Origin: Chondrilla cf. caribensis
Taxonomy: Eukaryota > Porifera > Demospongiae > Chondrillida > Chondrillidae
Direction of reading: 5' to 3'
Assembly (NCBI GenBank): GCA_964020155.1
Contig: OZ026555.1
Span: 2,847,782 to 2,911,781, forward strand
Length of the DNA stretch: 64,000 nt
The translations under genes were made by a program, and so were the position numbers. This document shows positions 40,201-52,699 of this stretch, in pieces. The notes under the pieces are model-generated. The model was given only the letters and a program-made list of their open reading frames with translations, made no database searches and was not told where the DNA came from. Each line of letters opens with the position of its first letter. The first letter of the stretch is position 1.

Positions 40201-42049
40201 TTTTTCGATTATCTGTTACAATGTGGGTGCAGTGGACTCCATGGTACAATGCCTACAGCCCCTCACCTCAATAAAGGACACAGCAGATGACGACCTCCTG
40301 GTTCTAAAGACTCAGATTGTTCAAAAACCTCTTGTGTTGTCAGGGAGGTACTTTCTTACTGCAAGTCTTGAAATCGATGACACGTGGAAAGAGAAACGCA
40401 CTGCTCAAATCGCAGAAGACATTTCAACGGTTGACGTACGGCTTGTCAGTTTCGTATCACACCTCAATATAGTTGAAGGATCGCACATACCGAATAAATC
40501 GTTATCTTCAGAACGCCGTCTTGCTACGTTAATTAGTACCGATGACACTGTTTACATTTGCAGTTCTGATGTTGTGCACCATCCCATTCCAGATTTTTCT
40601 GATGTGCAGGCCACCACGCCCCAATTCTTAGCTGAATCCTCATTCGATATTTCCAGCCTCCGTGAAGTACAAGTTGTGAACAAGCCCTACACCTTCAATG
40701 GGCTTTTCAGCTGCTGTCAACTCTATCCAGTCACTCTGAGCTTTGAGTCAGCAACTGACACGGTTTACCAGAAATGGGAGGTGTATTCTCACTCCATCGA
40801 GGAACAAAAACGTTTAGTACAAGCATTGAAGCAGGTTTACACTGCTCACACATCTGAAGAGCTTGTCTTGTCCCAACTTGATACTCCCGGGCAGTCTTTC
40901 TTGATCAGCAGATCACACTGTTTGCAGTCAGTCGTGCAATTGCTGTCTGAATTGCATCGTTATTCAAGTGAGGTGTTGAATGAATACTTCAAGGCAACTT
41001 TTGCGATGGATCATAAATCTGAAGAATTTCGCGAAATCTACAGGGCATACTACATCCCCCACAGTGCCTCTGATAAGCAGTTTGAGGTGCTGGTCTGGTT
41101 TTCCAGTGCTGCATTGTATGTTGTTTCTTGCAAAGATGAGGCAGAAAGGTGGATTCAAGAGAAAGTTGCCAGCAATGTCCGCATCTCTCTAGCTCACAGT
41201 CGCACTACCCCACTTCATCTTCTCGCTTTTGTTCCAGTTTCTGATGTTCGTGAAGTCAACGTTGGATTGTTCGACCTAAGCTTGCGGATTACAGCAAAAG
41301 ACAGTCCATCTACATTCACCCTGGTCACCATGGATGATGCCTTGACTGAAAGGATAATCAGTTTTTTCAAGAGTTTTCAAATTCCTGGACAGGGTGATTC
41401 TGCATCAGATTCGCTTCCAAAGATTGCTTATCCCGAGCTGGATTTCCCAAGGTTACAAGCATGTCTGAATGCCTTATCAAAGCATCAAAAACAACCACTA
41501 GAAGATAGCTCGATACCTACCGTCCTCAGCTACCTGCTGGTACAGTCTGAGAAAGAATGTGATTTCAAACCCACCACTTCACACACCACTTGCACAAAAA
41601 CACTGGTTTTGACCAGTCGCTGTTTGTATGTATTGTCTGAGAATTATGTCCTTTGGCCTGTACCATCTTTCTCCACAACCCTACCTAAAGGGGACAAATT
41701 AGCAGTGGAAGAATTCATTCGTATCGATAACATTGTGAAAGTGGAGGTTTCTGACTCGGCATCTTGTGACTTCACTATAGTTTGTCTGGTTGGATTGGGA
41801 TCTCTGTCTTCACAGCAGTCTGCTGATGATGAGAAACTGGTCGGCCATCTAATGGACTCGATTGTTCTACACAAAGAAATCCAGAAGGTGCAGGCAGCTG
41901 CTAATCTATCACCTCCTCCTGAATCATTTCAGCAATTCACGTACAAGACTGGAACTTATGCTCAAAGAGAGAAGTTCTTGTCGGTGTTGCGAGACCAATG
42001 GGAAAATGTTCACTATCAGGAACTGCCGATTTTGTTAAAAAGGATGTAA
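32290..42049 (+). CDS. NISCH: Nischarin (PX domain, leucine-rich repeats)
   Basis: Eighteen exons join in frame (3990 nt, about 1329 aa; I recall about 1504 aa for human): 32290-32397, 32710-32793, 33095-33277, 33353-33401, 33476-33571, 33668-33729, 33813-33899, 33981-34076, 34419-34562, 34979-35047, 35118-35244, 35322-35380, 36216-36344, 36604-36642, 36912-36992, 37610-37682, 38794-38891, 39644-42049. Residues of about 30-130 form a PX domain (LKRYREF; FPPKKTFGNTS-x-EFVQKRQDDLEHYL). LRRs follow (LKVLDLRFNNLTEI, LEDLVLSHNKIS, LRSVDLSHNEIEIV, LEELNLKANSL, LKNLTLKDNPLS). The last exon encodes the roughly 800-residue C-terminal region in one piece. Known family role: endosomal PX protein binding integrin alpha5 and restraining PAK/Rac-driven migration. 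The first exon is inferred from phase and a clean donor. Confidence 0.9.
34087..34320. repeat. (GT)n microsatellite with GTGCACGTGT variants
   Basis: Starts 11 bp after the donor of nischarin exon 8 (exon ends 34076). Ends in a short CA run, so it can fold on itself. Confidence 0.9.
35515..35970. mobile_element. pogo/Tc1-type non-autonomous element, 456 bp, TA target duplication
   Basis: The left end CAGTGAATAATCATTAATCT and right end AGATTAACGAATATTCACTG are inverted repeats of about 25 bp, flanked on both sides by TA (35513-35514, 35971-35972). It lies in the nischarin intron before the 36216 exon. Interior open text is short, so it is non-autonomous. Confidence 0.75.
39094..39535. mobile_element. 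MITE-like element with C/G-tract ends
   Basis: Left text GGTGGTGGAACCAGGGGGG and right text CCCCCCTAAG-TTTTTATG-TTCCACCGCCAC are roughly inverted. Poly-C tracts lie inside both ends (39121-39132, 39488-39505). It lies in the last nischarin intron; boundaries are approximate. Confidence 0.45.
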
Positions 42050-42555
42050 CCTACAATCACCTCTTTTAGTAGTTGTTTGTATCCCTTAATGCTTGTGAGG
42101 TTGATTTAATCCTCTGATTATTTCCATGTTTACATGTAATTTTGAATTTATTTGTGTCTAAAATTTCCAAATTATTTTTAATGAATATTCAACCATGCAC
42201 TGATAATAAATAAATTTGAATAATAATATGGATTGATTGTGCATATTTAATATGTAGAAGTAATGGATAATTATAAGGTGATTAATATAACATTATAAAT
42301 AATACAATTAACATTCCTATTTTAAGTTTTGTATAATAATGTAATAATATAATTGTCCTTGAAGTTATATTATGCATGCATGATACATGCACATGCATAT
42401 ATCTAATAATACTCTAATATCAATTATAAGTACAACATGATAAGGTAACTATAGCTACGATGTTATGATATCATCTATGCCAAAAAATAGTCCTAACAAT
42501 TTAATAACTAGTCATAGAGTACAGGAGTAGAGACTCATCAACAAGACTACTTGTT
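42050..42555. other. Convergent 3' intergenic region (nischarin / GST)
   Basis: About 500 bp between two stop codons on opposite strands. AT-rich; holds the nischarin poly(A) signal and no recognisable gene. Confidence 0.6.
42205..42210 (+). terminator. Poly(A) signal for nischarin
   Basis: AATAAA 156 bp after the nischarin stop codon, followed by AT-rich DNA. Confidence 0.5.
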
Positions 42556-43819
<1,264 letters not shown>

Positions 43820-43886
43820 AATTGTGGTGGAGGTCACGTGATGTAGGCTGCACGTGGGAAATGTTACCCAATAAAGCTGCAGCATT

Positions 43887-44170
43887 ATGTACGGTGTTGG
43901 AAAGAGAGTGCTTGTTGTAGCTATATTATATGTTTGGAAGAGTGGATTCCTCAGTGACCTAATTGCTGTTATATACAGAGACATAGTAGTCCAGCTTAAG
44001 CTTATGCAATACTGTACTACCACAGACCATACACAGATTCTAGTATCTTTGCACAGACACAACACACTACCTCCAAAAGCATTATCTATAGGGGGTGAGG
44101 CTATTGGCTGATGGAAAGGGTAACAGCCATTCCAGAAAGGAACAAACATTGAATTGAACTGTAATTCTGT
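43887..44170 (+). pseudogene. Dead copy of TRMU exon 1 and intron start
   Basis: GGTGTTGGAAAGAGAGTGCT and the following bases align with TRMU exon 1 (52803 onward), and homology continues into the intron (GATTCTAGTATCTTT; GGGGTGAGGCTATTGG; TGTGTTGAACTCT). The frame reads GVGKRVLVVAILYVWKS, so the SGGVDS loop is destroyed and no useful donor follows. Upstream, the TTCAGCCAT-to-GGTCACGTGATG promoter text is also shared. Confidence 0.8.
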
Positions 44171-44444
44171 ATTAACAATTATTGGACATATTGTGTTGAA
44201 CTCTACATAACCTATGTTTATGCGTTTGCTTATTCATGCTAATTGCTGGTTCCTTGGAAAGTAGCCGGCAAGCCTGCAGGCTTCCCACTTTGAGTAAAAT
44301 TCCCATTTGTAGTCCCAATTAATGATTACATAGCGGGCCTTGCTACTTTGCTAGGACCTAATTTTGTCGAAATATCATTGCAGTTATGCATTCAGTATAT
44401 TTTATATTAATTTTTATAACCATTTTATGGGTATATGGAAGAAT

Positions 44445-44890
44445 GAGGAAATGTCGCAGGGCTACCCTCTAGGGTCTCACAACACTACATGAGTTTGAAA
44501 GACTGTGTGCGAAAAAATTGAATCTTCCTCTTAAACAATAAAGTGGTACGTATACTATGTGGAAACAAGCCCTTTGGCATGCATCAGGCACAGGAGGAAG
44601 GTATAGTTCTTCTCTATTGAAGCATTGCTGAAATTGCCGGTGTCATGCGTAATATTGTAATTAGCTCTTGCAATGCAAACAACTGCATATTACGAGTCAA
44701 GATTCAATCCAGACATTGAGCATTCACATTAATACCATGATATTGTTATACATATAATATGTTTATATGTATGATCTATGGTTACATGCATCGTTTTACC
44801 TGCACTGATAAGAATGTAATGACTATGAAATGTAAGAAATTAGTAAAGGGTATACATCCAATGATAATACCTTATAATTACATATGTAGT
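44445..44890. repeat. Duplicated non-coding block X, copy 1
   Basis: From GTCGCAGGGCTA-CCTCTAGGGTC through GAAAGACTGTGTGCGAAAAAA and ATGTGGAAACAA to ACCTTATAATTACATA this matches 50411-50855 in order and orientation. Confidence 0.85.
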
Positions 44891-44951
44891 TACAGTGCTC
44901 ACTACAGGATAACACACTGGTTATCCAACAACTAATTGACTTGAAGTCTGT

Positions 44952-47900
44952 TCACACCGTAGATGCTCTTAATATTGGTTGTGTAATCCTTGGAAAACCA
45001 CCACGTTCCATATCTTTCATCTTGGATATCACCTTGCACCAATTGTACTTGAGAACTCTTTCCCTACGTTTATTCTCCTCTACCATTTTCTCATGAATAG
45101 CACTGAAATTCATATTATCCAAAATTTCTTCCAACTGGTCGTAGCTGTCAAAGTAGGTGATGTGAGGCCACTCATAAAAGTCCAAAAACTGCACCCAGTA
45201 GTACTCGGCTTCTGGATCAACTGATGCTTGCCTGTCAGGGCTGTAAGGGTGTATACTGGTTGGATGACGTTCGCCCACTTCTGGGAAGGTTTTGCAGTAA
45301 TATGAACCACGTGCTGTTCTATCTAGCCCAAAACCAAGAAGTACATCCCGAATGAATTTGATTGAAGGGAAAATCATAGGAATAGACAGCGAATAGATTT
45401 CAGTGATTTTGTATGTCATCACAGCATAAGGTATGAAAATAACAGCCCGATGTTTGGCCAGGTCTGAAAATGTCCAATGAGGATACAGTTTATAGGCATC
45501 CACTATCTCATACTTCTTCACTATTTTGTTCATATCTTTTGCAAGGTTTGGTCTATGAGCAACCTTGTCGTCTCTAACACCAAACACAATAATCGATTCC
45601 TTTGTAGGAGAGTAGGGGTTGCCTGCTGTGTAAAAACCACTGTAGCTATAAAGTGGCAGAGCATTCATTCCAGTGTAATAGTGAAGGTATTCCACATCAT
45701 ACTTACTCTCAGCGCCAAGCACAAGTCTACCCATAGAAGACAGTTTGTATATGTGTTCATTAAGTCTATCGTGTTCTGCTTGAGAGCACCTGTGTAAGTC
45801 ATAGCGGTGAGCGGGAAGCAACACTATAGTCTTGTTAAAAGGCATCCAAACCTCACAAAGTGAGGGTGGAAAAGTGCACAGAAAAGCGTCCACGGTGGTG
45901 AATTTCTCGTCATTCTTGTAAAACTCGAAAATGTCGCGGATCATGCTTTCAGGGATTGATTGGGGGTTCCAGCCGTGGCTGTAGTCGAAATTGGTGAGAG
46001 CTGGAGAAACTCTACCATACAAAGTAATCCCCTTCATGTTATACACATGTGGATTGTTTTTGGGGACAATCTGGCTATCGACAATGATGACGGACTGTCC
46101 AATGGTTGATAAGGCAGATGACATGTCGATCAGGTGTCAAAAAGGTTAAAGAAGGAATAGATTCACATGTAGCATCAACTGTCTGTTCGTCTACATCAGT
46201 GTCTGCAGACAGATCCAATGGCAAGTGCTTCAACGGTGGTGGGAATGTTGGGGCGGACATGCCACTGGGCTTTTCCTTCACAGCAGGGAACTTGTAACCA
46301 ACATCAACGAGAAACTTGAGCCAAAGTTGAACCAACATTACATCCTCTTTTTCAATATACTCTCTCTCATACAATGCTATCCAAAGTTCTTCTGTTCTCT
46401 CAACAATAGTGGCCCCGCGACCCTTCCATTGACCAAGGAACATAATCAGCTGTTTGCTTTTCATGTATAAATCATTTTCGCCCTCGAAATCTTTGATATA
46501 ACTATGACTGTTACGATCTTGAACAACCAGTGGACGAGACGCAAATCCAATCTTGGCATCAATGTCCCAGAAGAGACGTTGAGCAAAATAACTACGCCAG
46601 ATGTCACTCACTCGACCATTGACTGTAACTGGTAAAAATAAACCGAAGAAACCTGACGAGAAATGCAGTGTTGCTTGTGCATTGTAGGGAGTGAATGCCC
46701 CATTGGGTACGATCAAAGGTCTGTGTTCTTTGCTTCTATTGAACCACAATGGGATTGGTTGCATGAATCGATATATGGCATCAACGTCTGGTTCATATTC
46801 TGCTAGCGATTGGAGGACGGCAATGTCTGAACAGCCCACACTGACTGATGTGAGAGTAGTGTTGAAACTTTGAGGTTTCTTAATGTCATCCAATGGTAAG
46901 CCGCGAGGCCATGAAGGTAGGGATGGCGCACCTAGCTTAGGATAAGGATTAACATGTTCTGAAGTATGTTGTTAAATTCTGTTTTAACAGTCCTTAAGTC
47001 TCAACCTGAATATTCAGCTGTTTCATTACATTTATCAGGTTTTAACAGTAAACATAACTGTTTACTGTTGAAACCTGTCAATTCTCAGGGCATTACTCCA
47101 AACAATCCCTTGAAACAGCCAAAACTTAGGGAGGTGACAATTGTGGTCAGGCATGTTTTGAATGAATTCCAGTTGCTAGCTATCTGAATAACAGCCTGTT
47201 TATGAACAAAGTAAGCTTGGTCCCACATAATCCCAGAGAATCTTCTGATCTTACATAAATGTTTGTGTCTGTAGCAATAGCCCAAATTTGGGTTTTTGTT
47301 AAACCCCCAAATTTGGGTTTTTATGCTACCCAAGATTTGTGTGTTTACTGTTAATTTTCAAAACAGTTTACATAAAATTACAGTGAAACAGTAAATAGTT
47401 GAGGACTGTTAAAACAGAATTTAACGACATACTTCAGAACATGTTGATTGTAAGTTGGCCAATTATGTTCTTTGGGAAGTAGAGCCTCCATGTGTCCGTT
47501 GACACAGTTGTGTTCACCAGGAATGGATGCATCGAGGGAAGGTGCACCAGGAGGAGCCGCACCTCTCAACCAAAATTTCAGAAGGTTATCGTCGTCAAAG
47601 TCCCAGATGATCTCAGCACCATGTAGGATTGCATACAAGAAACCAACATTCTTACGTCCGAAGTGGTTCCAAGGGAGAGCGTCAACTAATGGAATCTTCA
47701 TGGCCTCTTGTTCCTCGGGAGTTAGATAGACTACTGCATCGTTTCCTTGCCCTGGGAACCAGCCGGGATTGTACTCCTCAACACTCTTCTTGTCGGCGAT
47801 AACAACCAAGCACCATCCTTCGAGACGTACTTGGCGTCTCACGGCTTCGGAGGGTTCGAATATTGTTGTGACGACGCCCCACCTTTTACAAACAGGGGTC

Positions 47901-48247
47901 TTTACGCTGGCTTTTGAAGATATAGGGTGATCCTGGTGCTTGAAGAACTCAAATTTTCTTTTATCGGTAAAGCGGCGTGTCGCTTTACCGGAAAAAGCGT
48001 GTCCGATGATTTGACTTTCCCTGGACCGTCTATCCACTTCTGGAGAGTGCTTATCCTGATCGAAGTCAGGTGAAGGAAATTGTCGAGAAGTTGCGACAGC
48101 TGGTGGAAAGAGTACTCGAGCTCGACTGACTCCACTCCTCGATGGCGTAATTTCGTACTTTGAGATGAGCACAAGAATGAACGCCGCTAAAACTGTTATA
48201 TATAGCATACAATACTTTCTCCTTGCACATCGGAATATGCAGTTCAT
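44952..48247 (-). CDS. STELLO/DUF288-like Golgi type II membrane protein, frame disrupted
   Basis: Coding runs minus-strand from 48247. It starts with a signal anchor (CMLYITVLAAFILVLIS), then a conserved domain with KRWGVVTTIFEPSEAV, WCLVVIADKK, PWNHFGRKNVGFLYAI and an Asp-rich EIIWDFDDDN. After an interruption it continues with LPSWPRGLPLDDI, DVDAIYRFMQPIP and a long C-terminal part ending at 44952. The order resembles STELLO/DUF288 proteins, putative Golgi glycosyltransferases (role best known in plant cellulose synthesis; animal role unclear). Two breaks are visible. A 489-bp element with 8-bp target duplication (46959-47447) splits the first domain. A one-base shift near 46133-46134 is needed to join the last two open frames. 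Splicing could remove the element with an in-frame acceptor (CTAAG|CTA GGT, about 46935), so a working gene is not excluded. A relic copy lies at 50883-51295. Confidence 0.65.
46959..47447. mobile_element. hAT-like MITE inserted in a coding exon
   Basis: Terminal inverted repeats start CTGAAGTATGT and end ACATACTTCAG, about 40 bp each. The 8-bp AACATGTT flanks both sides (46951-46958, 47448-47455). Removing the element and one duplication restores the coding text N-Q-H-V-N-P of the STELLO-like protein. The 8-bp duplication points to hAT; the target is itself palindromic, so the exact edge is ambiguous. Confidence 0.8.
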
Positions 48248-48320
48248 CCTAGATCTTATATCTTATAGATATATTGGCGCTGGTTAACCTTCGAACCTTC
48301 TCAAGAAATCTGCAAAATGT

Positions 48321-48690
48321 TAACCCTACTTGTCGCACTTTTTTCGGGAGTTACTGATATGACTATACTGTGCGTCCAAGCTTAAAAGCGTGCATGGCAT
48401 ATTTAATCATAGACCCTCTAACGTTGCTAAAGGGTCTATGATTTAATGCTCGAGTCACGAGGGCACGAAGCTGTACTACTGTGTTATGGTGGCCGAGAGG
48501 TGTACCGACGAATTCCGAATCCGATCTCTTGGCCACCATGCGTACGTTACTATAATAATATTATATCCTGAACTCCGAACTCCGAACTCCGAATTCCGAC
48601 CTTTTAATTTCGGCCACCATACATAATAAGTTACTATATCTTGTGTACATATAATATGATGGCATAACAATAATCCCCTGGTCTCAAGGC
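48321..48690. repeat. Inverted-repeat DNA upstream of the STELLO-like gene
   Basis: A hairpin with CATAGACCCTCTA and TAAAGGGTCTATG sits at about 48410-48443. A second pair, TATGGTGGCCGA at 48485 and its complement at about 48621, has TGGCCACCAT and repeated CCGAACTCCGAA between. MITE-like; no coding evidence. Confidence 0.5.
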
Positions 48691-49035
48691 AAGTATCTAG
48701 TTTTGGATGCGACAGTTACAGACACCTTCTGCACATCCAATTGCCTGAGAGACATCAGTGAACCTGGAGGAGCAGCCGCACATGCTGAAATTGGGAAATC
48801 CAGAAAGTATGCCCATCTTGACAGCATATACTTGTTTCAACCAGTGGCAATTGAAACAAGTGGTGCCACTGGACCCAAAACAGGAAACTTCCTGAGGGAG
48901 CTGGGTAAACGCATCAAAATGGCATCCAAGAGACAAGGTCTTTTGGCTTTCTATTGCAGAGGATCTCCGTTGCACAATCCTGATTGGGAATGCCACCTTG
49001 GTGCTAAGGACCCTCCCCGCAGTAGACTGTGACTT
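48691..49035 (+). pseudogene. Retroelement-type C-terminal domain fragment
   Basis: Open text LVLDATVTDTFCTSN, AAAHAEIGKSRKYAHL, YLFQPVAIETSGATGPKTG and FLRELGKRIKMAS follows the pattern W/LDATxxDT, K-x-x-KY, F-P-AIETSG, FL-ELG. Same family as 23480-23860 and 49262-49620. No promoter or start is evident. Confidence 0.55.
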
Positions 49036-49140
49036 CTGTCCCCTCGAGTAGTCATGCGTGCATCGTTTATATTTAATTTATTATCATATAAATAATAATC
49101 GTCATGTTATGTATGTAAACTGACATCATTATTATTACCA

Positions 49141-49144
49141 TATT

Positions 49145-49182
<38 letters not shown>

Positions 49183-49215
49183 AATAATAATAATAATAAC
49201 AACAATAATAATAAT
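49141..49215. repeat. (ATC)n/(ATA)n trinucleotide repeat
   Basis: Thirteen or so ATC/CAT units followed by ATA units, between two retroelement fragments. Confidence 0.9.
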
Positions 49216-49261
49216 AAGTTGCCTGAGTTGTAAATCAAACCAAGGAAGAACTTCACGACAT

Positions 49262-49620
49262 CAGACATTGAATGAGATTATCCATCGCTTCTGGACTCGG
49301 CTTCAAAGGTCCCCAGTAGACTGGAACCATCTGGCCTTTACAGGGCAGATGGAAAGCGTCCAGATGGGGAAACCACAATTCCATGGTCCAAGAGGAGATC
49401 CTTGGTATGGGATGCCACATGTGTTGACACATTTTGCAATTATCTTAAGCAGAAAACTGCACAAGAAGCAGGAGGCTCAGCAACACATGCAGAGAAGGAT
49501 CATGTTTATATCTTCCAGCTGATTGCCTTCGAAACCAGTGGTACTATGGGTTTTGATTCCATGTGCTTTCTCCATGATCTCAGGAGATGCTTAAGATCAT
49601 GCACTGGTGATCCCAACTCA
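49262..49620 (+). pseudogene. Retroelement-type C-terminal domain fragment, frameshifted
   Basis: Two overlapping frames give EIIHRFWTRL with MGKPQFHGPRGDPWYG, then WDATCVDTFCNYLKQKTAQE, EKDHVYIFQLIAFETSGTMG and FLHDLRRCLRSCTGDPNS. The frame changes near 49400. It holds more of the N-terminal half of the domain than the 48691 copy. Confidence 0.55.
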
Positions 49621-49670
49621 TTATGTACTTGTTACAGCATTTATTATTACTATATCTTGTGTGTGTCTGA

Positions 49671-49808
<138 letters not shown>

Positions 49809-49809
49809 A

Positions 49810-50410
49810 CACATGCACACTCACACACACGTACGCACACAAACAAGTATTCAGACACACACAAGATATCTCCGATCTCTGAATTCGTTTCAGTACATAC
49901 CTCTTGGCCACTGTAAAAATCAGCATGTTACCACTGCTTTAATAGGTATTCAGCATCATATGCGGAGTTAGCACGTATGCATTTGCATACTTACTGTTGA
50001 AAAGTATGTACAATGGTTGATGTCATCAGAGATACTCACACATGCGTATCCATGGTGCTCTCATTGGAGCCAGATATAGTGTGAATTTTCAAACTGTGGT
50101 CAATTGTTATATGACTGTGGTCAGTGATGAGTTTGGTTTGTTGCTCCCTTGCTATACTAACTGTTTGTCAATAATATATTAATACTATATTATCATAATG
50201 GTAAAAACAAGAACTATATACATACAGTTCATGTTTGCTCTGTATGTGTGTAATATTATACCATATACATAATGTAACCATTCACTCTCATAGTGAATTG
50301 GAACTAATAGATCTAGAGATTGAAGTCATCCCCACTCATTAACCCAGGTACGTATGCAGTGATGTTTGTATCACTTATAATAGTTTATTTTGTTCAATGA
50401 CTCTTTGGCA
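49810..50410. other. Intergenic stretch without recognised features
   Basis: Short inverted CA/GT text at the start, then AT-rich DNA. No exon supported. Confidence 0.4.
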
Positions 50411-50855
50411 GAAACGTCGCAGGGCTATCCTCTAGGGTCACACAACACCACGAGTTTGAAAGACTGTGTGCGAAAAAAATTTTAACATTAAAGTGGTACG
50501 TATACTATGTGGAAACAAACCCTTTGCCATGCATCAGGCACAGGGGGGAAATAGTTTGTCTCTATTGAAGCATTGTTGAAATTGACTGTTATATGCATTA
50601 TAATATTATTAGCTTACGAATGGGCCTTTCAATTTCAATGCAAACAACTGCATATTACAAGTCAAGATTCAATCCAGGCATTGAGTACCCATATTAATAC
50701 CATGATACTATAATTATACATAATATATATTTACATGTATGATCTACGGTTACATGCATAGTTATACCTGCACTGATAAGTATGTAATGACTATGAAATG
50801 TAAGAAATTAGTAAAGGGTATACATGCAATGATAATACCTTATAATTACATAAAA
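50411..50855. repeat. Duplicated non-coding block X, copy 2
   Basis: Direct copy of 44445-44890 with scattered substitutions and small indels. Confidence 0.85.
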
Positions 50856-50882
50856 ATATTATGTACTTGAGTATAAATAAAT

Positions 50883-51295
50883 AGGTGATGTGAGGCCACT
50901 CATAAAAGTCCGAAAACTGCACCCAGTAGTACTCGGCTTCTCAATCAATTGATGCTTGCTTGTCACGACCGTAAGAAGATGTAGGGTGATCCTGGTGCTT
51001 GAAAAACTTCATTTTTCTTTTGTCAGTAAAGCGGCGGGTCGCTATAATACCGGGAAAAGCGTGTTCAGTCATAATTAGACTTTCCCTGGACCGTCTATCT
51101 ATTTTTGGAGCATACTTTTCTGGATCGAAGTCAGGTGAAGAAAATCGACGAGAAGTTGTCACAGTGACAGCTGGTGGAAAGAGCAATCGGCTGACTCCAC
51201 TCCATACATAGCATACAATACTTTCTCCTTGCACATCGGAATATCCAGTTCATCCTAGATCTTGACATATTGGCTAGACAACCTTCGAACCTTCT
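50883..51295 (-). pseudogene. Relic second copy of the STELLO-like gene
   Basis: 50883-50975 matches 45151-45243 (C-terminal coding text) and is fused directly to 50976-51295, which matches about 47918-48305 (N-terminal coding text and 5' flank). The middle of the gene is missing. The N-terminal frame still reads SSPDFDPEKYAPKIDRRSRE and ATRRFTDKRKMKFFKHQDHP. Confidence 0.85.
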
Positions 51296-51417
51296 CAAGA
51301 AATATGGCACATTTTAATCTTGCTTGTCGAACTATTTCCGGACACTCGTATAGGTACATCATCGTGAAAATTGAGATCATGGACTTGCAACAGTACCGTT
51401 TTGTAAAACATGTACCT

Positions 51418-51552
51418 GTACTTTATGCTTCATCACGCAAAAAAACGAAGCTTGAATATATTTACGGGGTGCAAGACACGTCCACGCACGAATTTAGACC
51501 ATACCCTCTGCAAATATTCAAGCTTTGTCTTTTCGCGTGATGAAGGATAAAG
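51418..51552. mobile_element. Foldback element, about 135 bp
   Basis: The left arm from TACTTTATGCTTCATCACGC through AAGCTTGAATAT is complementary to the right arm ATATTCAAGCTT through GCGTGATGAAGGATAAAGTA, about 40 bp each. Confidence 0.75.
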
Positions 51553-51651
51553 TATGTTTCCAGCTACTATATTCGGACACATAAAATTGGTTATTTCTCG
51601 AAAGCTATAAAACCTACCGACTCCCAATTAACTTTGTTTTATAGACCATTA

Positions 51652-52295
51652 CATGTAGTCGCTCTCTACTCAGTAAGATCCTCGTAGCATACCGCATGCC
51701 TCTGCTAGAGTCGATCGAAAAAAATCGTCCCATTATAATCGATATTCGGACAAAGGAATGAGCTTTCGGACGGACCTCACTACAGAGTGGAGAAACGACG
51801 AAGAACCCGGAAAACATTAGAAGTGATGACTATACATGTCTACTATAAAATATGAAAGTTAGAGATTAATATGTATCACTTTGAGAGAATCCGAACAAGA
51901 TATCTAACCCCCTGTGAAAGACCAAATTTCGAACAAATTTATATTGCAGAGAAGAATTTATATAGACGAATAACGCCATTCAGCCTATATAAATTCCCAA
52001 AATAGTATAAATTCGTCCGAAATTTGGTCTTTCACAGAGGGTTAGATAACTTGTTCGAAATTCCTCAAAGTGATACGTATCCACTTCTAACTTTCATATT
52101 TCAACGTAGACATGCAGAGCTATAATTTGTGATGTTTTCTGGATTCTCTGTCGTTTCTCCACTCTGTAGTGAGGTCCGTCCGAAAGCTCATTCCTTTGTC
52201 CGAATATCGATTATTATCGGGCGATTTTTTGATCGACTCTAGCAGAGGCATGCGGTAAGCTACGAGGATCTTACTGCGTACAGAGCGACTACATG
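51652..52295. repeat. Large inverted repeat, arms about 300 bp
   Basis: Starts CATGTAGTCGCTCT and ends AGAGCGACTACATG. Paired blocks include GTAAGATCCTCGTAGC, GCATGCCTCTGCTAGAGTCG, CGGACAAAGGAATGAGCTTT, CGGACGGACCTCACTACAGA and CTAACCC-CTGTGAAAGACCA, each with its complement on the other side. The centre is near 51975. No coding text. Confidence 0.85.
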
Positions 52296-52628
52296 AAATG
52301 TGTGATCATTGATTCTTTACTCTACATGCCGATTGTCCGTAAATACATGGTGTCCGTTAATTGCCTGAGCTTATCACAATAGTGTATGCGGAATGCAAGA
52401 TCCCCCAACTTGATCCTGATTGAACAGATTCACAGAAACTAAGATTTACTTTTTTGGTGGTTGCTTTAATTTTCATTGCCGCTCTGTGTAAGAAAAGTAT
52501 GGTCTAGTTAATTGAATACCTACTCTATTGGTCTCGGAAATTTAGAATGCTATTAAGAAATGAAATTAACGTTAAATTTTGCAAATTAGGTAGGTTTTAA
52601 GCATCAGCACTGAGCAATAATGTTCAGA

Positions 52629-52678
52629 GATCTCCTCGGGAAACTAGACCAGTATTATAGTATTCACTCTTCAGCCAT
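52629..52678 (-). pseudogene. Dead remnant of GST exon 1
   Basis: The minus strand reads ATG GCT GAA GAG TGA. It aligns with the intact GST start (ATG GCT GAA GAC TGG) and continues as TACTGG-CT-GTTT through about 50 bp, with a stop at codon 5. It lies head-to-head with TRMU, mirroring the intact GST beside the dead TRMU exon. Confidence 0.75.
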
Positions 52679-52699
52679 GAGCGTGGTCAAGGTCACGTG

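Noticed and set aside
49141..49215. Possible CRISPR-like or regulatory repeat array
   Set aside because: It is a simple trinucleotide run without spacers.
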